Of a stretch of 64,000 bases of DNA, positions 15,460 to 24,974 are shown piece after piece. The notes under the pieces are model-generated. The model ran no database searches, was not told where the DNA came from, and saw only the letters and a program-made list of their open reading frames with translations. This DNA is from Domibacillus indicus (GTDB lineage: Bacteria; Bacillota; Bacilli; Bacillales; Domibacillaceae): NCBI RefSeq assembly GCF_000970685.1, contig NZ_LAJB01000003.1, forward strand, positions 538,762-602,761, written 5' to 3'. The first letter of the stretch is position 1. Each line of letters opens with the position of its first letter. The position numbers and the translations under genes are program-made.

Positions 15460-15905
15460 TGCCCGCTCTTCTCTTCGTATTCAGCAATTTTGCCGATTCG
15501 TGTTGCATGGCGGCCCGCTTCAAAATCAGTTGTCAGCCACGTCTGGGCGATTTCTCTTGCAAGGCCTGCTCCAATTACACGTTCTCCCATTGTAATGATG
15601 TTTGTATCATTATGCTGGCGCGTCAATTTAGCACTGTACACATCATGGACAAGTGCACAGCGGATGCCTTTTACTTTGTTTGCTGCAATCGACATGCCAA
15701 TCCCGGTTCCGCAAATTAAAATCCCCCGGTCAAATTCACCGGCCGCTACTTTTTCCGCCACTGGAAGTGCATAGTCGGGGTAATCAACCGACGTCTGGCA
15801 TTCACAGCCAAAATCTTCGTACTCAATACCGAGCTCTTCCATTAATGATTTAATTTCTTCCCGAATATTAATGCCGCCATGGTCTGATGCAATTGCCACT
15901 TTCAT
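15456..15905 (-). CDS. rpiB: Ribose-5-phosphate isomerase B
   Basis: Pentose-phosphate isomerase of the RpiB/LacAB fold. The 149-residue protein has ASDHGG near the N-terminus, the catalytic Cys in ICGTGIGMSIAANK and the RQHNDTNIITMG motif. Lies at the end of a ywlE-chemoreceptor-rpiB-ywlG run and is coupled to ywlG. Confidence 0.95.
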   Translation of the reverse strand: MKVAIASDHGGINIREEIKSLMEELGIEYEDFGCECQTSVDYPDYALPVAEKVAAGEFDRGILICGTGIGMSIAANKVKGIRCALVHDVYSAKLTRQHNDTNIITMGERVIGAGLAREIAQTWLTTDFEAGRHATRIGKIAEYEEKSGQ

Positions 15906-15963
15906 GTAACATGCTCCCTTCCATTTTATCTCTGTTGTTATTTTCTCATATTTCCCGTAAAAA

Positions 15964-17253
15964 CTACAATTTGAACCGTGTAATCACAGATTTTAAATTC
16001 TCTGCCTGCTGCTCTAATGTTTGCGTCACACTGTCCATTTCCTGAATCATTTCCGATTGTGTCCGGGCTGCATGGGTTACTTCATTGGCACCGGCTGATG
16101 TTTGTTCGGCGATGGCTGCGACTTCCTGTGACTGGTGTGTTGTCTTCTCAATTTTGTTCATTTGCCCATCAACAAGCCGAGAAATTTCTTCTACTTCTGC
16201 CGCCATTTCTGTAATTTTGCTGCTTATTTGGCCGACGGCTTCCTGTGCTGATGCTCCTTTTTCAATCCCGTCTTTTGCTGCTTCCGCTTGAGCGGTGATT
16301 CTCTGGACAACATGTCCGACTTCCAGCTGGATTTGCTTCACAAGACCGGAAATGCCTTTTACCGCTTCAGCACTTTCATCCGCCAGCTTCCGGACTTCTT
16401 CTGCTACGACTGCAAACCCTTTCCCATGTTCACCGGCACGCGCTGCCTCAATGGAAGCATTCAACGCAAGCAGGTTGGTTTGTGCGGCAATATCTCCTAC
16501 AAGCCCAATAACATTGCCAACCTTGCGCGCATTTTCTTCAAGCGAGCGAACCGCTTCAAGCGATTCAAGATTTCCTGCGGCTAATGAATCCATTCCAGAA
16601 ATAAGCGATTGGAATGCTCGTCTGCTTGTATCTAATTCTTTGACCATTTCTTCCGCTTTGTCCGCAGACCCCGCTGCTTTCTTTTGAACAGATCCAGCAA
16701 TTTCCGTTACTTCTTCCATCGCTTCTGCGGCAGCCTGCACAGCATGGGCTGAACCTTCAGCGCCGCCGGCAATTTCTTCAGCCGTCCCTGCCATAGTGCC
16801 TGCCTGGTGTGTCGTCTGCCTGCTGATTTGAGCAATACGGCCGACACTTTCATTCGTTACAGCAAAGTTGCTTTCAATGCTTTGAACCATTGTACGCAGA
16901 CTGGTTAGCATTTCATTGAACGCCGCTCCAAGCGCACGGATTTCATCGTCACTTTTCGGCAGTTCCACTTCCTGTTTAATTTGTCCCGCTGCCGCCGCTT
17001 GAGCCGCCGATTGAAGGCGGGCAATCGGGTTGACAACGTACGAAGCAGCAAAATAGGCCAGTATCGCCGACCACCCAATGCCCATTGCCAGCGTCATAAA
17101 CGTAAACAGCTTTTCATTTACCTGCGAGAAATAAACCGGGTATAAATAATACATAAACAAAGCACTAAACGAGTAGGTAATCACTGCAAGCAAGGCAACA
17201 AGCAGGACGAGCTTTTTCCGAATGCTAAATGAATATTTTTTTCTTCCGCTCAT
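15964..17253 (-). CDS. Methyl-accepting chemotaxis protein without an extracellular sensor domain
   Basis: The 429-residue protein has TM1 (about 14-37), a loop of only about a dozen residues ([13 protein letters not shown]), TM2 (about 50-72), a HAMP domain (about 73-125, [10 protein letters not shown]...[14 protein letters not shown]) and a long methyl-accepting signalling coiled coil with the hairpin tip [20 protein letters not shown]. It should signal to CheA/CheW, but the tiny loop leaves no room for a Cache or four-helix ligand domain; the stimulus may be membrane state, redox or intracellular. Its ATG overlaps the ywlE stop by 4 bases (ATGA) behind AAGGAG, so it is translated with the arginine phosphatase. 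It is inserted between ywlE and rpiB, which are neighbours in B. subtilis. Confidence 0.92.
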   Translation of the reverse strand: MSGRKKYSFSIRKKLVLLVALLAVITYSFSALFMYYLYPVYFSQVNEKLFTFMTLAMGIGWSAILAYFAASYVVNPIARLQSAAQAAAAGQIKQEVELPKSDDEIRALGAAFNEMLTSLRTMVQSIESNFAVTNESVGRIAQISRQTTHQAGTMAGTAEEIAGGAEGSAHAVQAAAEAMEEVTEIAGSVQKKAAGSADKAEEMVKELDTSRRAFQSLISGMDSLAAGNLESLEAVRSLEENARKVGNVIGLVGDIAAQTNLLALNASIEAARAGEHGKGFAVVAEEVRKLADESAEAVKGISGLVKQIQLEVGHVVQRITAQAEAAKDGIEKGASAQEAVGQISSKITEMAAEVEEISRLVDGQMNKIEKTTHQSQEVAAIAEQTSAGANEVTHAARTQSEMIQEMDSVTQTLEQQAENLKSVITRFKL

Positions 17254-17672
17254 TTTCTTTTCTCCTTCTTAAGCCACCGGCTTATATAAAAATCCAACTC
17301 TTCGAATGTTTTCCGATAAGCTGAATCCGGACCGCCGAATGGATCTGCTACGTCTCCTTCTCCACCTTTAAGCAGCGTAACTTTTTCACGAAATTGAGGA
17401 AAATGAATATCAATTAATTGTTTATGGGATGAAGTCATTGTCAAAACGGCATCTGCCCACTCTAGCAATTCTTCGGTCACCTGGGAAGACGTATGGCTGT
17501 GCTGGATATTATTTTCTGTCAGCACCGTCATTGTTCCCTTTGAAGCCGGTTCACCCGGGTTTGCATACAATCCCGCTGACCTTACGCTCCAGTCCGGCCG
17601 TTTGCTGTGCAAAATCGCTTCTGCCATTGGACTGCGGCATGTATTGCCTGTACATACAAACAAAATATTCAT
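17250..17672 (-). CDS. ywlE: Low-molecular-weight protein arginine phosphatase
   Basis: Removes phosphate from phospho-arginine residues made by McsB, opposing arginine phosphorylation in protein quality control. The 140-residue protein has the CX5R loop [10 protein letters not shown] (Cys7, Arg13) with Thr11, the residue that gives arginine over tyrosine preference in YwlE, and the general-acid Asp in ADPFGG. It ends overlapping the chemoreceptor. Confidence 0.93.
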   Translation of the reverse strand: MNILFVCTGNTCRSPMAEAILHSKRPDWSVRSAGLYANPGEPASKGTMTVLTENNIQHSHTSSQVTEELLEWADAVLTMTSSHKQLIDIHFPQFREKVTLLKGGEGDVADPFGGPDSAYRKTFEELDFYISRWLKKEKRK

Positions 17673-17730
17673 AAATCATCACCTTCGTATCCGTTTTCTT
17701 TCATTATAATGGAACAGTTTACATGAAAAT

Positions 17731-17755
17731 AGTCCTTTTCTGTATGAAAAGGACT
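17731..17755 (-). terminator. Terminator downstream of mntP
   Basis: Perfect stem AGTCCTTTTC / GAAAAGGACT with a 5-base loop, followed on the minus strand by ATTTT. Confidence 0.75.
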
Positions 17756-17758
17756 TTA

Positions 17759-18280
17759 TTAAACGAATATCCATTTCAACCCAATAACAAGCAAAAGAAG
17801 GCCGCCTGCCGCCTCCCCCGTTTTTCCGACAGCGGTACTCACCCGGCTGCTCAACAGGAGGCCGGCCATCGTTAAACAGGCTGAACATACACCAAAGCTC
17901 AGCACCGCCATGGACTTGTCCACACCAAGTACACCTAATGACAGACCTGTTGAAAAGCTGTCCATGCTTACCCCAAAGGCAAACAGGACAATTCCCAGTC
18001 CCGCCGGCTTTTTTTGTTCTTCCTTTCTAAAAAAAGACAAGATCATCTGCAGCCCAGTAAGAATCAATACCCCCCCGCCCGCCAAAATGAGAACATCGCC
18101 AAAACGTCCATGCAGTTCACTGCCTGCTGTTATGCTGGCCAGCGGCAAAATAATATGCATGATGCCGACTGCCGCACTTAATGTCAGCTTGTCTATAAGC
18201 CCCATGCGCCTCATTCCAACAGCCAGTGCCGCGCCAAATGCGTCTGCCGACAACGCCAGTGATAAGATAAAAATATCCAT
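17759..18280 (-). CDS. mntP: Manganese efflux pump MntP
   Basis: A 173-residue membrane protein with six predicted helices. It carries the duplicated family motif: SLALSADAFGAALAVGM near the N-terminus and FGVSMDSFSTGLSLG in the second half, each with the Asp that coordinates Mn2+. MntP exports manganese. Position between ywlE and ywlC matches ywlD of B. subtilis. I found no yybP-ykoY riboswitch consensus in the leader. Confidence 0.9.
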   Translation of the reverse strand: MDIFILSLALSADAFGAALAVGMRRMGLIDKLTLSAAVGIMHIILPLASITAGSELHGRFGDVLILAGGGVLILTGLQMILSFFRKEEQKKPAGLGIVLFAFGVSMDSFSTGLSLGVLGVDKSMAVLSFGVCSACLTMAGLLLSSRVSTAVGKTGEAAGGLLLLVIGLKWIFV

Positions 18281-18539
18281 GCCTATTTATATGCCTTCTG
18301 AGTTTTTGTATACACGCAACAACAGCAGAAATATCAGCGGTCTTACACCTTCATTTATCGGTTTTTCAAAAAGAAAGATTCTCCAGCCGGCTGACTCCCG
18401 CTTTAATGAATAAAATCTTTTATAAAAAAAAATTGACGGCAAAGCCGTCAGTATCAACTATGGACAAACTATTAAATGATTAAATAGGCTGGAGGTCAGC
18501 TCTGACAATCACAAAATGAGCAGACCGGTTTCGGTCTGC
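18281..18539. other. 259-bp gap between ywlC and mntP
   Basis: Holds the two terminator hairpins behind ywlC (18424-18450 and 18519-18540) and the leader of mntP, which contains an inverted AGATT/AATCT pair (about 18370-18418) but nothing I recognise as a riboswitch. Confidence 0.5.
18424..18450 (-). terminator. Second terminator downstream of ywlC
   Basis: Minus-strand stem TGACGGC / GCCGTCA with a TTT loop, followed by ATTTTTTTTT. Confidence 0.85.
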
Positions 18540-18540
18540 T
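18519..18540 (-). terminator. First hairpin downstream of ywlC
   Basis: Perfect stem AGCAGACCG / CGGTCTGCT overlapping the ywlC stop; only four T follow (CATTTT), so it may act as a weak terminator in tandem with the hairpin at 18424-18450. Confidence 0.65.
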
Positions 18541-19586
18541 TATCTCATTTTAATCCATTTATGCCCGGCTGCTTTTTCCAGTCTGTTCATAATAGCGGCG
18601 CCGACTCCTTCTGCCGGAAAAGCTTCAGAAATAATCATATCGACCGGCTGCTCGTTAAACAGCCGGAGTGCGCTGTATAATTCTCTTGCGACAGAAGCCA
18701 GGTCGCTTCGGCGGCCGCATTCAATAACAGTATCTGCTTTGTATGAGGCTGCACTTTCTTCTGCAGCAAGCACGCCGACTTTTTTTCCTTCTGCACGCCA
18801 TTCATCTATTTTTTTTTGAATAGCGGCAGACGTTCCTTCCATTATGTAAAGCGGAGCTTCCGGCGCGTAATGCGTGTATTTCATTCCAGGCGCTTTTGGA
18901 GCTTCCTCCGCTTTTTTCAGCGCTGTGTTTGTATCTGCATGTCCTGCAACTGCTTCAATATCCGCCTGGGTAATGCCGCCCGGACGCAAAATAACAGGAT
19001 AGTCCCCTGTGCAGTCAACCACGGTTGATTCCAGGCCTACTCCTGTTTCACCGGCATCTACTATACCTGCAATACGCCCGTTTAAATCATCCAGCACATG
19101 TTCAGCAGTTGTCGGGCTTGGTTTGCCGGAGCGATTAGCGCTTGGCGCCGCAACCGGCACTCCTGCTTCTTTAATCAGTGCCAGCGCCGCGGGATGATCC
19201 GGCATACGAACTGCTACTGTATCGAGTCCTGCTGTTACCCGCTCAGACACCGCTCCTTCTTTCTTTGGCACAACAATGGTCAGCGGTCCCGGCCAAAATG
19301 CATTTATCAACAATTGTGCGTAAGGTGGAATCAATCGGGCCAATTCATCCACATGTGTCCGGTCTGCAATGTGGACAATGAGCGGATTATCGGATGGACG
19401 CCCTTTTGCCTGAAAAATTTTTTCCACAGCGCTATCACGTTTCACCTGTGCACCAAGCCCATAAACCGTTTCTGTCGGAAAAGCGACCACTTCCCCTTGT
19501 TGAATCAGTGCTGCTGCTTCCTTTATCTGTGGATATTGTTGATGAATTATACCAGAGTTATCCACAACCCAGTGTTTTGTCTCCAT
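18540..19586 (-). CDS. ywlC: L-threonylcarbamoyladenylate synthase (Sua5 type)
   Basis: Makes threonylcarbamoyl-AMP from threonine, bicarbonate and ATP for the t6A37 modification of ANN-decoding tRNAs. The 348-residue protein has the YrdC domain (residues about 20-210: VAFPTETVYGLGA, KGRPSDNPLIVHI, SANRSGKPSPT) and the C-terminal Sua5 domain (after the PGMKYTHYAPEAPL linker). Start ATG at 19586 follows AAAGGTGA; the upstream ATG at 19646 has no ribosome site. Confidence 0.95.
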   Translation of the reverse strand: METKHWVVDNSGIIHQQYPQIKEAAALIQQGEVVAFPTETVYGLGAQVKRDSAVEKIFQAKGRPSDNPLIVHIADRTHVDELARLIPPYAQLLINAFWPGPLTIVVPKKEGAVSERVTAGLDTVAVRMPDHPAALALIKEAGVPVAAPSANRSGKPSPTTAEHVLDDLNGRIAGIVDAGETGVGLESTVVDCTGDYPVILRPGGITQADIEAVAGHADTNTALKKAEEAPKAPGMKYTHYAPEAPLYIMEGTSAAIQKKIDEWRAEGKKVGVLAAEESAASYKADTVIECGRRSDLASVARELYSALRLFNEQPVDMIISEAFPAEGVGAAIMNRLEKAAGHKWIKMR

Positions 19587-19757
19587 ATCCGTCACCTTTG
19601 TTTCTTTATTTACAACTTCTAGAGATAATCCGTTATTTCTATACATAAATCGAATTTCCGCACTTTTTTATAAACAGGTTATACACAATATGTTGATAAC
19701 TTATCCAATTATGTGCATAACTGTGTGGATGATTGTGTATGAATAAAAACAACCAAA

Positions 19758-20426
19758 CTAATTGGCTATGCGTATTTCCCTATTATCGGAATACCCGCCT
19801 TTTTCCTGATGGTTGTCGTTCCGCAAATGGTCCCATAGCTCAACAACCGCCCATTTGTATTCCGAATCGTCCTCTCCGGATTCCGCTCCTTCCTCTGCTT
19901 CCTCCTCTGTCACAACTTCCGCCGCTTCTACCGTATCTTCTTCTATTACCCTCTCTTCTTCCCCTTCTTCGGGAAAACAAAACGATGGATAAAGCAAACA
20001 CCACCAGTTATCCCCACGCCCAGCCCCAATGGTGACAACCAATGATTCATACTCTCCCGGGGGGTAGACGTAGCGGCCATACTGTTTAGCGGGAAAAGCT
20101 TCTTTGCCCAGTGTGACTTGTACATGTTCCCCGGCTGCTTCGGAAGCGCTTTGTTTGATTTCATTGATATTTTCCTTTACCAGCAGCCGCGCATCTTCAG
20201 GCGAATGTGCTTCCCCGGCCCAGCTGCTAATTTGATCTGCAACCGCTAAATGAACGCGCTCTTTTCTTTCCTGCTCCTGTTTGCTGTTATCATGTGCGAC
20301 CACCCGGATGCGAATAGCTTCTTCTGGAATACCGCCTGCCGCTGGATCAGACGGAGCAAAATACATCATAAAGCAGGCAGCTGCCGAAATACCATATACA
20401 TATAGAATAAGAATTTTTGTTTTCAT
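19758..20426 (-). CDS. spoIIR: Stage II sporulation protein R
   Basis: Secreted forespore signal that triggers SpoIIGA to process pro-sigma-E in the mother cell. The 222-residue protein has an N-terminal signal segment (about 4-22) and the SpoIIR core: IRIRVVAHDNSKQEQ, the YVYPPGEYESLVVTIGAG motif and NWWCLLYPSFCF. A long acidic stretch (residues about 153-189, mostly Glu/Asp) lies before the final WAVVELWDHL helix. Start ATG at 20426 follows GGGAGGG; a sigma-F promoter overlaps the prmC end. Confidence 0.95.
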   Translation of the reverse strand: MKTKILILYVYGISAAACFMMYFAPSDPAAGGIPEEAIRIRVVAHDNSKQEQERKERVHLAVADQISSWAGEAHSPEDARLLVKENINEIKQSASEAAGEHVQVTLGKEAFPAKQYGRYVYPPGEYESLVVTIGAGRGDNWWCLLYPSFCFPEEGEEERVIEEDTVEAAEVVTEEEAEEGAESGEDDSEYKWAVVELWDHLRNDNHQEKGGYSDNREIRIAN

Positions 20427-20448
20427 TTGATTATCCCTCCCGGCAACC

Positions 20449-20477
20449 AGTATCACCAGGACAGGGCAATTTTAAAC
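20449..20477 (-). promoter_or_regulatory. Sigma-F promoter of spoIIR
   Basis: Minus-strand GTTTA (20473-20477), 15-base spacer, GGTGATACT (20449-20457). Every fixed base of the sigma-F consensus is present. The -35 sits on the prmC stop codon. Confidence 0.85.
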
Positions 20478-21317
20478 GCGTAAAAATACCATTCTATCTT
20501 TTCCATTAATGTCATGCAGAATTTCTGTTTTTGAACCCGGGCATGAAGCCCGGAAAATCGCTGCTACTTCTTCTGTTTGCCCGGCGCCTGTTTCCACGCC
20601 GACGAGCCCGCCTTTTTTGACAACGAAAGGAATCTGCTCAGCCAGCCTTCGATATAAATCCAGGCCGTCTTTTCCACCAAAGAGGGCCAGGTGCGGTTCA
20701 TAATCTACCACTACTGTGGATAATGTTTGCTGTTCATCGAGAGGAATATAAGGCGGATTGGATAACAGAATATCCACAGCCAGCTCCCGCTCCGCCAGGG
20801 GTGCAGCCAGGTCTCCTTCCAAAAAAAGCACTTCTGCTTCATGAGCAGCTGCATTCTGGCGGGCCGTTTTGACAGCGGCCGCTGATAAATCAATTGCATA
20901 CACTTCAGCATCCGGTCTTTCCGCTTTTACGGTAACCGCAATCGCCCCGCTGCCAGTCCCGATATCAGCAATAATCGGGTTTTTCCATTCTTTTATTTTT
21001 TGGAGTGTATGGTAAACAAGCTCCTCTGTTTCGGGACGCGGAATAAGAACATCCCCATTGACGATAAATGGCCGCCCATAAAAATCTTCCGTACCGATTA
21101 AGTGCTGTACCGGTATTCCTCTGGCATGGTCCATAACCATTTGATAAAAAGCATGAGATTGTTCGTCTGTTAATACATCATGCAGCCGGGCCAGCAGATT
21201 AGAACGGCTTGTTTGCAGCAGATGCTTCATGATAAGCTCTCCAGCATTGGCATCCCGGCCGCTCTCTTTTAAACAAGAAGAAGCCCATTTCAAGGCTTCA
21301 TACACTTTTTGTCCCAC
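20472..21317 (-). CDS. prmC: Release factor glutamine methyltransferase
   Basis: Methylates the Gln of the GGQ motif of RF1 and RF2. The 281-residue protein has the N-terminal helical domain (YEALKWASSCLKESGRDA) and the SAM-dependent methyltransferase domain with DIGTGSGAIA and the catalytic LSNPPYIP. I chose GTG at 21317 because GGAGGA, inside the last codons of prfA, is spaced for it and the protein then aligns with PrmC; the ATG at 21341 would overlap prfA. The operon pairs it with its substrate RF1. Confidence 0.93.
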   Translation of the reverse strand: MGQKVYEALKWASSCLKESGRDANAGELIMKHLLQTSRSNLLARLHDVLTDEQSHAFYQMVMDHARGIPVQHLIGTEDFYGRPFIVNGDVLIPRPETEELVYHTLQKIKEWKNPIIADIGTGSGAIAVTVKAERPDAEVYAIDLSAAAVKTARQNAAAHEAEVLFLEGDLAAPLAERELAVDILLSNPPYIPLDEQQTLSTVVVDYEPHLALFGGKDGLDLYRRLAEQIPFVVKKGGLVGVETGAGQTEEVAAIFRASCPGSKTEILHDINGKDRMVFLRV

Positions 21318-21321
21318 AGGT

Positions 21322-22392
21322 TTAGTCCTCCAGATTTTCAAGCCGGCTTGACTGGTCTTCTACGATTAGCGCATCGATTACTTCACCGACTTTTCCTTCC
21401 AGAACCTGGTCCAGCTTCTGGATTGTCAGGCCGATCCGGTGGTCGGTTACGCGATTTTGAGGAAAATTATAGGTGCGAATCCGCTCAGAGCGGTCACCTG
21501 TGCCGACTGCTGATTTACGCACTGCGTCATATTCAGCCTGTGCTTCTTTTTGAAACTTGTCATAAATACGCGCCCGCAAAACCTTCATCGCTTTTTCTTT
21601 GTTTTTAATCTGCGATTTTTCGTCCTGGCAGGAAACCACTATTCCAGTCGGCAGATGAGTCAGCCGCACTGCAGACATGGTTGTATTTACCGATTGGCCG
21701 CCCGGCCCGCTTGAAGCAAAAGTATCAACCCGGATATCCTTATCATGCACCTCTACCTCGACTTCTTCTGTTTCCGGCATAACTGCTACCGTTGCCGTTG
21801 AAGTGTGAATCCGGCCGCCTGACTCCGTTTCCGGAACCCGCTGGACACGATGAGCGCCATTTTCGTATTTTAGCTTCGAATACGCACCCCGGCCGTTAAT
21901 CATAAAAATAATTTCCTTGTAGCCGCCAACTCCTGTTGTGCTGGCTTCAATCACATCAATTTTCCAGTTGTTCGCTTCCGCATAGCGCGAGTACATGCGA
22001 TAAAGATCTCCGGCAAAAAGCGCCGCTTCATCTCCGCCCGCTGCCCCGCGAATTTCCATAATAACGTTTTTGTCATCATTCGGATCTTTCGGGATCAGCA
22101 AAATTTTCAGCCGCGCTTCAAGGTCTTCCAGTGTTTCTTCAAGCTCATTCAGTTCTTCTTTGACCATCTCGCGCATATCCGCATCGAGCTTGTCTTCCAG
22201 CATAGCTTTCGCATCTGCATGCTGCGCCTTTGCATCTTTGTACTGCCGGTAAACCTCAACTGTTTCCTGTATGTCCGACTGCTCTTTGGAATAGTCACGC
22301 AGCTTTGCCGAGTCGCTGACAACAGCCGGGTCACTGAGCAATTCATTCAGTTTTTCGTAGCGGTCTTCTACCGCCTGTAATCGATCAAACAT
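21322..22392 (-). CDS. prfA: Peptide chain release factor 1
   Basis: Releases peptides at UAA and UAG. The 356-residue protein has the GGQ motif ([12 protein letters not shown]) and the RF1-type anticodon tripeptide in [12 protein letters not shown] (PxT form, not SPF of RF2). Its stop codon is 4 bases before the prmC start and its 3-prime end carries the prmC ribosome site. Upstream tdk is 21 bases away, so tdk-prfA-prmC is probably one operon. Confidence 0.98.
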   Translation of the reverse strand: MFDRLQAVEDRYEKLNELLSDPAVVSDSAKLRDYSKEQSDIQETVEVYRQYKDAKAQHADAKAMLEDKLDADMREMVKEELNELEETLEDLEARLKILLIPKDPNDDKNVIMEIRGAAGGDEAALFAGDLYRMYSRYAEANNWKIDVIEASTTGVGGYKEIIFMINGRGAYSKLKYENGAHRVQRVPETESGGRIHTSTATVAVMPETEEVEVEVHDKDIRVDTFASSGPGGQSVNTTMSAVRLTHLPTGIVVSCQDEKSQIKNKEKAMKVLRARIYDKFQKEAQAEYDAVRKSAVGTGDRSERIRTYNFPQNRVTDHRIGLTIQKLDQVLEGKVGEVIDALIVEDQSSRLENLED

Positions 22393-22413
22393 CGTGTCTG
22401 CACCTCACCTTTA

Positions 22414-22986
22414 TTAAAGCGGCGGATTCTGATGGCACTTCCGGCAAACCGGATAATAGGAATCGTTGCCGCCTATTTGAATTTGTTCTCCTGTATACAC
22501 GGGTTTTCCTGCTTCGTCTACACGCAGGTTCATGGTTGCTTTCCGCTCACAGAACCAGCAGATGGTTTTCATTTCTTCTACTTTATCTGCGTAAATAAGC
22601 ATATATTGGCTTCCTTCAAACAATTCATTTTGAAAGTCATTTTTTAAGCCAAAGCCCATAACTGGAATATTTAGTTTATCCACAATTTCCGCCAGCTGCA
22701 GTACGTGTTTTTTTGATAAAAATTGCACTTCATCAACCAGTATGCAGGATGGGCTCGATGAATCATTTTTTACTTCTTCAAAGATATCTGTATCTGCAAA
22801 AATCGGCCGTGCCGGGCGGCGCAGCCCAACCCGGCTTGAAATATAGCCTACTTCATCTCTGGTATCGAGTCCCGATGTAAACAAAAGCACACCTTTATTC
22901 TGTTCCTCGTAATTGTTGGCAACCTTTAAGATTTCAATCGACTTGCCGCTGTTCATTGCACCATATTTAAAAAAAAGCTGAGCCAT
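22414..22986 (-). CDS. tdk: Thymidine kinase
   Basis: Salvage enzyme, thymidine plus ATP gives dTMP. The 190-residue type II kinase has the P-loop GAMNSGKS, the Walker B-like [10 protein letters not shown] and a zinc site with CWFCERK and CRKCH cysteines. Located upstream of prfA as in B. subtilis. Confidence 0.97.
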   Translation of the reverse strand: MAQLFFKYGAMNSGKSIEILKVANNYEEQNKGVLLFTSGLDTRDEVGYISSRVGLRRPARPIFADTDIFEEVKNDSSSPSCILVDEVQFLSKKHVLQLAEIVDKLNIPVMGFGLKNDFQNELFEGSQYMLIYADKVEEMKTICWFCERKATMNLRVDEAGKPVYTGEQIQIGGNDSYYPVCRKCHQNPPL

Positions 22987-23157
22987 CCCGTCTGTTCCTC
23001 CGTTGCTTTAAAAGATCAAAGACTAAATACAGCGTTAAAACTTTTTTGTCCTGCGGCATTCCACCAGGCTGAGTATAAATAGTCCGGCTGCATCGCCATT
23101 ATCATCCTATGTCATTTACAATTATGCATAAAATAGCTGATTTCTTATTTTAAATAC

Positions 23158-23193
23158 AAAAAAACAGGCAAGCAGTTTTCACTCCTTGCCTGT
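23158..23193 (-). terminator. Terminator downstream of rpmE
   Basis: Minus-strand stem ACAGGCAAG / CTTGCCTGT followed by seven T. Confidence 0.9.
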
Positions 23194-23204
23194 CCCTTTT
23201 ATCA

Positions 23205-23417
23205 TTATCTTGCTTGATCTTTAAGGCCGTATTTTTTGTTGAAGCGATCCACACGTCCGCCTGCGTCAGCAAATTTCTGACGGCCAGTGTAGAATGGATG
23301 GCATTCAGAGCAAACCTCTACGCGAATTTCTTCCTTTACGGAACCAGTTTCAAACTCGTTTCCGCATGCACATTTAACAAATGCTTTTTTGTAGTTAGGA
23401 TGAATTCCTGCTTGCAT
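23205..23417 (-). CDS. rpmE: 50S ribosomal protein L31 (zinc form)
   Basis: The 70-residue protein carries four cysteines (VKCACGNEF and EVCSECHPF), the zinc-binding C+ form of L31. In B. subtilis this form is displaced by the cysteine-free YtiA under zinc starvation; the window has no ytiA. It lies between rho and tdk with its own terminator. Confidence 0.97.
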   Translation of the reverse strand: MQAGIHPNYKKAFVKCACGNEFETGSVKEEIRVEVCSECHPFYTGRQKFADAGGRVDRFNKKYGLKDQAR

Positions 23418-23545
23418 CTTTTTTCTCTCCTTCCGCCCTGAGTCATTCCGAAACAGAGTTAAATATAATCGGGCGCTAGTCCCAATTATTTAATTCATTC
23501 ACACGAATCATATTATAACAGGCATACAAAAAAATTGCAAATAGG

Positions 23546-24829
23546 TTACAGCATTTTTTTCGATGCGCCATTTTTCTTTGTTTCCGCAAGCAATTGAGCG
23601 ATAAAGTCTTCATTGTTCTTCGTCTGGCGAAGACGGCGAAGAACCTTATCTGCTAAATCAGGTGCATCTGACATCGTTTTTCTAATAGCCCAGACCATAT
23701 CAAGATGCTCTTTGCCAATGAGGAGCTCTTCTTTCCGCGTACCCGAGCGGCGAATGTCGATTGCCGGGAACACACGGCGCTCTGCCAGTGACCGGTCAAG
23801 GTGCAGTTCCATGTTGCCGGTTCCTTTAAACTCTTCATAAATAACATCGTCCATTCGTGAACCTGTGTCCACCAGCGCTGTTGCCAGAATTGTTAAGCTG
23901 CCGCCCTCTTCAATATTTCGCGCGGCACCGAAAAAGCGTTTTGGACGATGGAAGGCGGCAGGGTCAATTCCACCGGAAAGCGTTCGGCCGCTGGGCGGAA
24001 TAACAAGATTATAAGCACGGGCAAGCCTTGTAATAGAATCCATTAAAATAATAACGTCGCGCTTGTGTTCAACAAGGCGCATAGCACGCTCTAAAACAAG
24101 CTCTGCGACTTTAATATGATTTTCCGGGACCTCATCAAACGTCGAGCTGACTACTTCGGCTTCAACTGACCGCTCAATATCCGTTACTTCTTCCGGACGT
24201 TCATCAATTAAAAGAACAATCAGCTCTGCTTCTGGATGATTCGCTGAAATAGAATTGGCGATTTCCTTTAATAGCATTGTTTTTCCTGCTTTCGGCGGAG
24301 CAACAAGCAATCCGCGCTGCCCAAATCCTACAGGAGATACGAGATCCATAATCCGGGTCGATAACTGCCGGGATTCCCGTTCCAGCTTAATTTGCCGATC
24401 CGGATAAAGCGGTGTCAGAGCCGGGAAATGAACACGCTCTTTTGCCGTTTCCGGGTCTTCTCCATTCACAGCTTCTACATGCAACAGACCGTAATAGCGT
24501 TCATTTTCTTTTGGCGGGCGGACTTTTCCGGAAACTTTATCACCATTCCGAAGGTCAAAGCGGCGAATTTGGGAAGCGGAAATATAGATGTCTTCTGAAC
24601 TGGCTGAGTAGTTGATCGGACGAAGAAAACCAAAGCCTTCTGACTGGATAATCTCCAGGACACCTTCCATAAAAAAGTAGCCTTGCTGTTCAGCACGCGC
24701 CTTTAAGATGGCAAAAATAAGCTCTTTTTTGGTGAGCTTGCTGTAGTAGGAGATTTTATAGGTTTTGGCAAGTTCATATAGCTCTTTTAACTTTAAGTTT
24801 TCAAGATGATTGATTGTAAGTTCTTCCAT
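23546..24829 (-). CDS. rho: Transcription termination factor Rho
   Basis: RNA-dependent ATPase that terminates untranslated transcripts. The 427-residue hexamer subunit has the N-terminal RNA-binding fold (GFGFLRP), the P-loop PPKAGKTML, Walker [17 protein letters not shown] and the Q- and R-loop segments (GRTLSGGID). No large insertion is present in the N-terminal domain, typical for Firmicutes. Confidence 0.98.
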   Translation of the reverse strand: MEELTINHLENLKLKELYELAKTYKISYYSKLTKKELIFAILKARAEQQGYFFMEGVLEIIQSEGFGFLRPINYSASSEDIYISASQIRRFDLRNGDKVSGKVRPPKENERYYGLLHVEAVNGEDPETAKERVHFPALTPLYPDRQIKLERESRQLSTRIMDLVSPVGFGQRGLLVAPPKAGKTMLLKEIANSISANHPEAELIVLLIDERPEEVTDIERSVEAEVVSSTFDEVPENHIKVAELVLERAMRLVEHKRDVIILMDSITRLARAYNLVIPPSGRTLSGGIDPAAFHRPKRFFGAARNIEEGGSLTILATALVDTGSRMDDVIYEEFKGTGNMELHLDRSLAERRVFPAIDIRRSGTRKEELLIGKEHLDMVWAIRKTMSDAPDLADKVLRRLRQTKNNEDFIAQLLAETKKNGASKKML

Positions 24830-24929
24830 TATGGCACCACACTTTTATTAAATTGATTTTTAAGAGGGAGGGATAGCGATAGCTCGCAATCTTGAACTTG
24901 AAGCATTTTAGACGAGTGGGCAGATCAAA

Positions 24930-24965
24930 CAAAACAGCGGAGAACCGGACCGGCTGCACCGCTGT
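24930..24965 (-). terminator. Terminator downstream of glpX
   Basis: Minus-strand stem ACAGCGG / CCGCTGT with an internal CCGG stem, followed by TTTTG. Confidence 0.75.
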
Positions 24966-24974
24966 TGGCATGTT

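Noticed and set aside
17732..17888. yybP-ykoY manganese riboswitch before mntP
   Set aside because: The mntP leader is at 18281-18420 and lacks the conserved cores of that riboswitch; the interval 17732-17758 holds only a terminator.
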